Below are positions 5,083 through 6,518 of a stretch of DNA of 6,518 nt, in pieces. The position numbers and the translations under genes are program-made. The notes beneath the pieces are model-generated. The model was not told where the DNA came from, did no database searches, and was given only the letters and a program-made list of their open reading frames with translations. The stretch covers positions 1 to 6,518 of the forward strand of contig JAGCEE010000184.1 of the NCBI GenBank assembly GCA_017650795.1. Direction: 5' to 3'. This DNA is from Clostridia bacterium (GTDB lineage: Bacteria; Bacillota; Clostridia; Christensenellales; UBA1242). The stretch's first letter is position 1, and the number at the start of each line of letters is the position of its first letter.

Positions 5083-5796
5083 TTACATCTTTTCAAAATC
5101 CTTTTCAATATCAATAGTTTTCTTGATAGTCTTGTAGAACTTATCTTTATAATTATTGATTTCGTTTTGTAAAGTTATAATCATCTGCTGCTTATCACTT
5201 ACATTTTCCTTCCACTTACCCAAGTCAATGTTTTGAATTACATTTTGGGCTACTTGGAATTTCTTCGGTAAGGTAGTTGTCATAACAGTCTTAATCTTAT
5301 TCGCCACTTCATCAAGATACTTGTTATCATCAAACTTAAACATTCGCTTACGAACATCTGTAGTGCTATTGGGGCTAATCCATTGGATTATATGACATTC
5401 ATTGTAAGAATCTTCCTTATTGTAACCATAGGGCTTCAATTCAGTAATACTCTTATTCCCATTCTTTGACAAATAAGTTTTTACAATATTTAAGTTTACA
5501 CTAGGATAATAATAAGTAATTTCTTGAAAATAATAATAAACAGTATTTTCCTTTGTAAAGGCATTGTACTCATTAAATTTACCTATACTTATTTCAATAA
5601 TACCCCTATTACTATCTTCATCAGTAATATCTTTTCCTAATGAACAATTCTTTAAGCCATATTTGAACCTGAATCCATTGTGAAACATTTGATTCATTGT
5701 TTCTTTGGGTTCACCAAAGAATACACCGGTTCTATCCATTAAAGATTTTACAACTTCGTACAATTCTTTTTCTAAATGTTCTTTATACTTTGACAA
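5083..5796 (-). CDS. Unknown protein with coiled-coil C-terminus and IEKDF tail; TTG start
   Basis: A 237-residue protein. The N-terminal third starts with a charged helix (SKYKEHLEKELYEVVKSL). The middle is rich in Tyr (VYYYFQEITYYYP, about residues 86-98) and looks beta-rich. From about residue 195 the chain is a long charged helix, probably a coiled coil, ending TIDIEKDFEKM (227-237). That tail matches the ends of the two proteins encoded just upstream. The start is a TTG at 5796, 14 bases inside the previous gene, with GGAG eight bases upstream; the next in-frame ATG (5739) would remove 19 residues and lacks a ribosome site. The rare start and deep overlap suggest low, coupled translation. 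The stop is followed by the promoter for the next gene. No family recognised. Confidence 0.75.
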   Translation of the reverse strand: MSKYKEHLEKELYEVVKSLMDRTGVFFGEPKETMNQMFHNGFRFKYGLKNCSLGKDITDEDSNRGIIEISIGKFNEYNAFTKENTVYYYFQEITYYYPSVNLNIVKTYLSKNGNKSITELKPYGYNKEDSYNECHIIQWISPNSTTDVRKRMFKFDDNKYLDEVANKIKTVMTTTLPKKFQVAQNVIQNIDLGKWKENVSDKQQMIITLQNEINNYKDKFYKTIKKTIDIEKDFEKM

Positions 5797-6097
5797 AATC
5801 TTTCTCCAAGTCTTTTAATCTTTCATTAATTTTAATTATTTTTTCTTTTTTACGAACTAAGTTTATTTTTTCTTCTATAAATTCGGGTGCTATATCATCA
5901 AATGAAAAAACATTATCCATATTAGCATTTATCCGTTCACCAAATATAATTTTCTTTGTCTTTGGTAACATTGCACCAATCTTATCACCCCACGAACTAT
6001 CTTTTTCACTTAAATACCATTCCGTAGCATACAATCCATTAGGAACAGCTATACAACCATTCCTAATGAAAACCGAAAATATTTGTTCTTCTGTCAT
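5783..6097 (-). CDS. Small unknown protein, likely paralogue of its upstream neighbour
   Basis: A 104-residue protein. Its start MTEEQIFSVFIRNGC and its end INLVRKKEKIIKINERLKDL plus EKDFVKV resemble the start (MTYGEIHQAFVDNLC) and end of the 94-residue protein encoded just upstream. The middle differs, so the pair looks like a diverged tandem duplication. The last 30 or so residues should form one charged helix. The ATG at 6097 overlaps the upstream TGA (ATGA), and AAGGA in the upstream coding sequence is the ribosome site. The final codons in turn hold GGAG for the next gene. Base composition is even more AT-rich than in the nadE region. No family or catalytic motif is recognised. Confidence 0.75.
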   Translation of the reverse strand: MTEEQIFSVFIRNGCIAVPNGLYATEWYLSEKDSSWGDKIGAMLPKTKKIIFGERINANMDNVFSFDDIAPEFIEEKINLVRKKEKIIKINERLKDLEKDFVKV

Positions 6098-6378
6098 TCG
6101 CCAAAGTCCTTTTCAATATCTTCAAGTCTTTCTCTAACCATTTCAAGTTTGTAAAGTTTTCTTACATACGAAACACGGTCAGAAATATCCTTTGGTGTAA
6201 GTTCATCGTAATCCATTTGCTTGAAATGATTACAAGAAGAAATACAAGGATATTTGCTAGTAGGATAAGTAAACACTACCAAATGGTCTTCGGCATAGAA
6301 TCCAACACGGCCATTATAATCTTGTTCTACCCGACAAAGATTATCTACAAATGCTTGATGAATTTCACCATAAGTCAT
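6094..6378 (-). CDS. Small unknown protein with IEKDF tail
   Basis: A 94-residue protein, first after the Nudix gene. It has a short N-terminal helix (MTYGEIHQAFVDN), a central strand-rich part containing GRVGFYAEDHLVVFTYP (about residues 23-39) and two cysteines near residues 45-49, then a charged helix (about 65-92) ending RLEDIEKDFGE (84-94). N- and C-terminal parts match the next gene's product. The ATG at 6378 shares one base with the Nudix stop (TAATG), with AAGGA upstream, so it is probably translated together with the Nudix enzyme. No family is recognised. Linkage to a Nudix gene in a phage suggests, but does not show, a role tied to nucleotide metabolism. Confidence 0.75.
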   Translation of the reverse strand: MTYGEIHQAFVDNLCRVEQDYNGRVGFYAEDHLVVFTYPTSKYPCISSCNHFKQMDYDELTPKDISDRVSYVRKLYKLEMVRERLEDIEKDFGE

Positions 6379-6518
6379 TAGTCATTCCTTGTCTTCAACC
6401 AATCTTCAATGATTTGTGCGTGGTGGAAGCCCAACTTAGGAAGGTTATCCAAGTCAAACCAACGAGCATCCGCAGCATCATCACTTCCAACAGCCTTCTT
6501 CATCATATTCTTTGGAAC
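6378..6518 (-). CDS. Nudix hydrolase, ADP-ribose pyrophosphatase type (C-terminal end only)
   Basis: Only the last 46 codons lie in the window; the start is beyond 6518. They contain GSDDAADARWFDLDNLP and GFHHAQIIEDW, which fit the C-terminal end of Nudix enzymes of the ADP-ribose pyrophosphatase group, where a pattern like GDDA..A.W..L.ELP..AFDH..I is usual. The catalytic Nudix box itself (GX5EX7REUXEEXGU) would lie outside. Such enzymes split ADP-ribose into AMP and ribose 5-phosphate. In some bacteria and phages a Nudix domain like this is fused behind an NMN adenylyltransferase, and this fragment could equally be such a fusion. With nicotinamidase and NadE on the same strand 4.5 kb downstream, an NAD-related role is likely. 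The family call is fairly secure, the substrate is not. Confidence 0.75.
   Translation of the reverse strand, partial: VPKNMMKKAVGSDDAADARWFDLDNLPKLGFHHAQIIEDWLKTRND

Noticed and set aside
5069..5088. Seven-base palindrome ATGTAAA / TTTACAT over the stop of the gene ending at 5083 as a terminator
   Set aside because: The stem is all A-T except one pair, and no T-tract follows on the minus strand. At most it is a weak hairpin.
4992..5114. Upstream extension of the 400-residue protein to a TTG start at 5114
   Set aside because: The added 41 codons would lie across the consensus promoter and leader, have no ribosome site of their own, and look unlike the rest of the protein. The ATG at 4991 has AAGGA at good spacing.
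1..6518. Stop-codon recoding (TAG read as an amino acid), as in some large gut phages
   Set aside because: No gene uses TAG as stop, but no gene needs read-through either: every frame is intact with a fitting start and tight spacing under the standard code. The lack of TAG among about twelve stops is not significant in AT-rich DNA.
1..6518. CRISPR arrays, tRNA genes and insertion sequences
   Set aside because: No spaced direct repeats, cloverleaf-like segments, terminal inverted repeats or transposase motifs were seen on either strand.

Overview
The window looks like part of a bacteriophage genome, probably a large one, and not a bacterial chromosome. All thirteen genes I can support lie on the minus strand. 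They are short and packed almost end to end, with TAATG and ATGA stop/start overlaps and Shine-Dalgarno sites that overlap upstream stop codons. Most products are small acidic proteins of no family I recognise. The DNA is AT-rich. The standard code fits: every gene ends in TAA or TGA and none needs a recoded stop. The two promoter-like sites are of the sigma-70 type (TTGACA, 17-base spacer), and the Shine-Dalgarno sites are strong. Both point to a bacterial host that uses such signals. The NadE subtype resembles those I remember from gut or rumen anaerobes, but the host cannot be fixed from this window.

In transcription order (high to low coordinates), the window opens with the C-terminal end of a Nudix hydrolase of the ADP-ribose pyrophosphatase type (6518-6378). 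Next come three overlapping genes of unknown function (6378-5083) whose proteins share a C-terminal helix ending in [IL]EKDF. A near-perfect sigma-70 promoter (5060-5032) then drives a 400-residue two-part protein with an acidic, cysteine-rich linker (4991-3789). It is followed by a 186-residue protein with a related motif and two small unknown proteins (3786-2600). A hairpin plus U-tract at 2585-2537 looks like an intrinsic terminator, with a possible promoter embedded in it. Beyond it lie two small unknown genes (2513-1921), a nicotinamidase-like cysteine hydrolase (1902-1333), a 43-residue two-helix membrane protein (1332-1201), an ammonia-dependent NAD synthetase (1168-410), and the N-terminal part of an acidic unknown protein (410-1).

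The recognisable enzymes all concern NAD. Nicotinamidase turns nicotinamide into nicotinate and ammonia. NadE turns nicotinate adenine dinucleotide plus ammonia and ATP into NAD. The Nudix protein may hydrolyse ADP-ribose, or may be the tail of a nucleotidyltransferase-Nudix fusion. Together they suggest a phage-encoded nicotinamide-to-NAD salvage route of the Preiss-Handler type, which could offset host defences that destroy NAD. The two middle enzymes, nicotinate phosphoribosyltransferase and NaMN adenylyltransferase, are not in this window. No stretch longer than about 90 bases lacks a gene.
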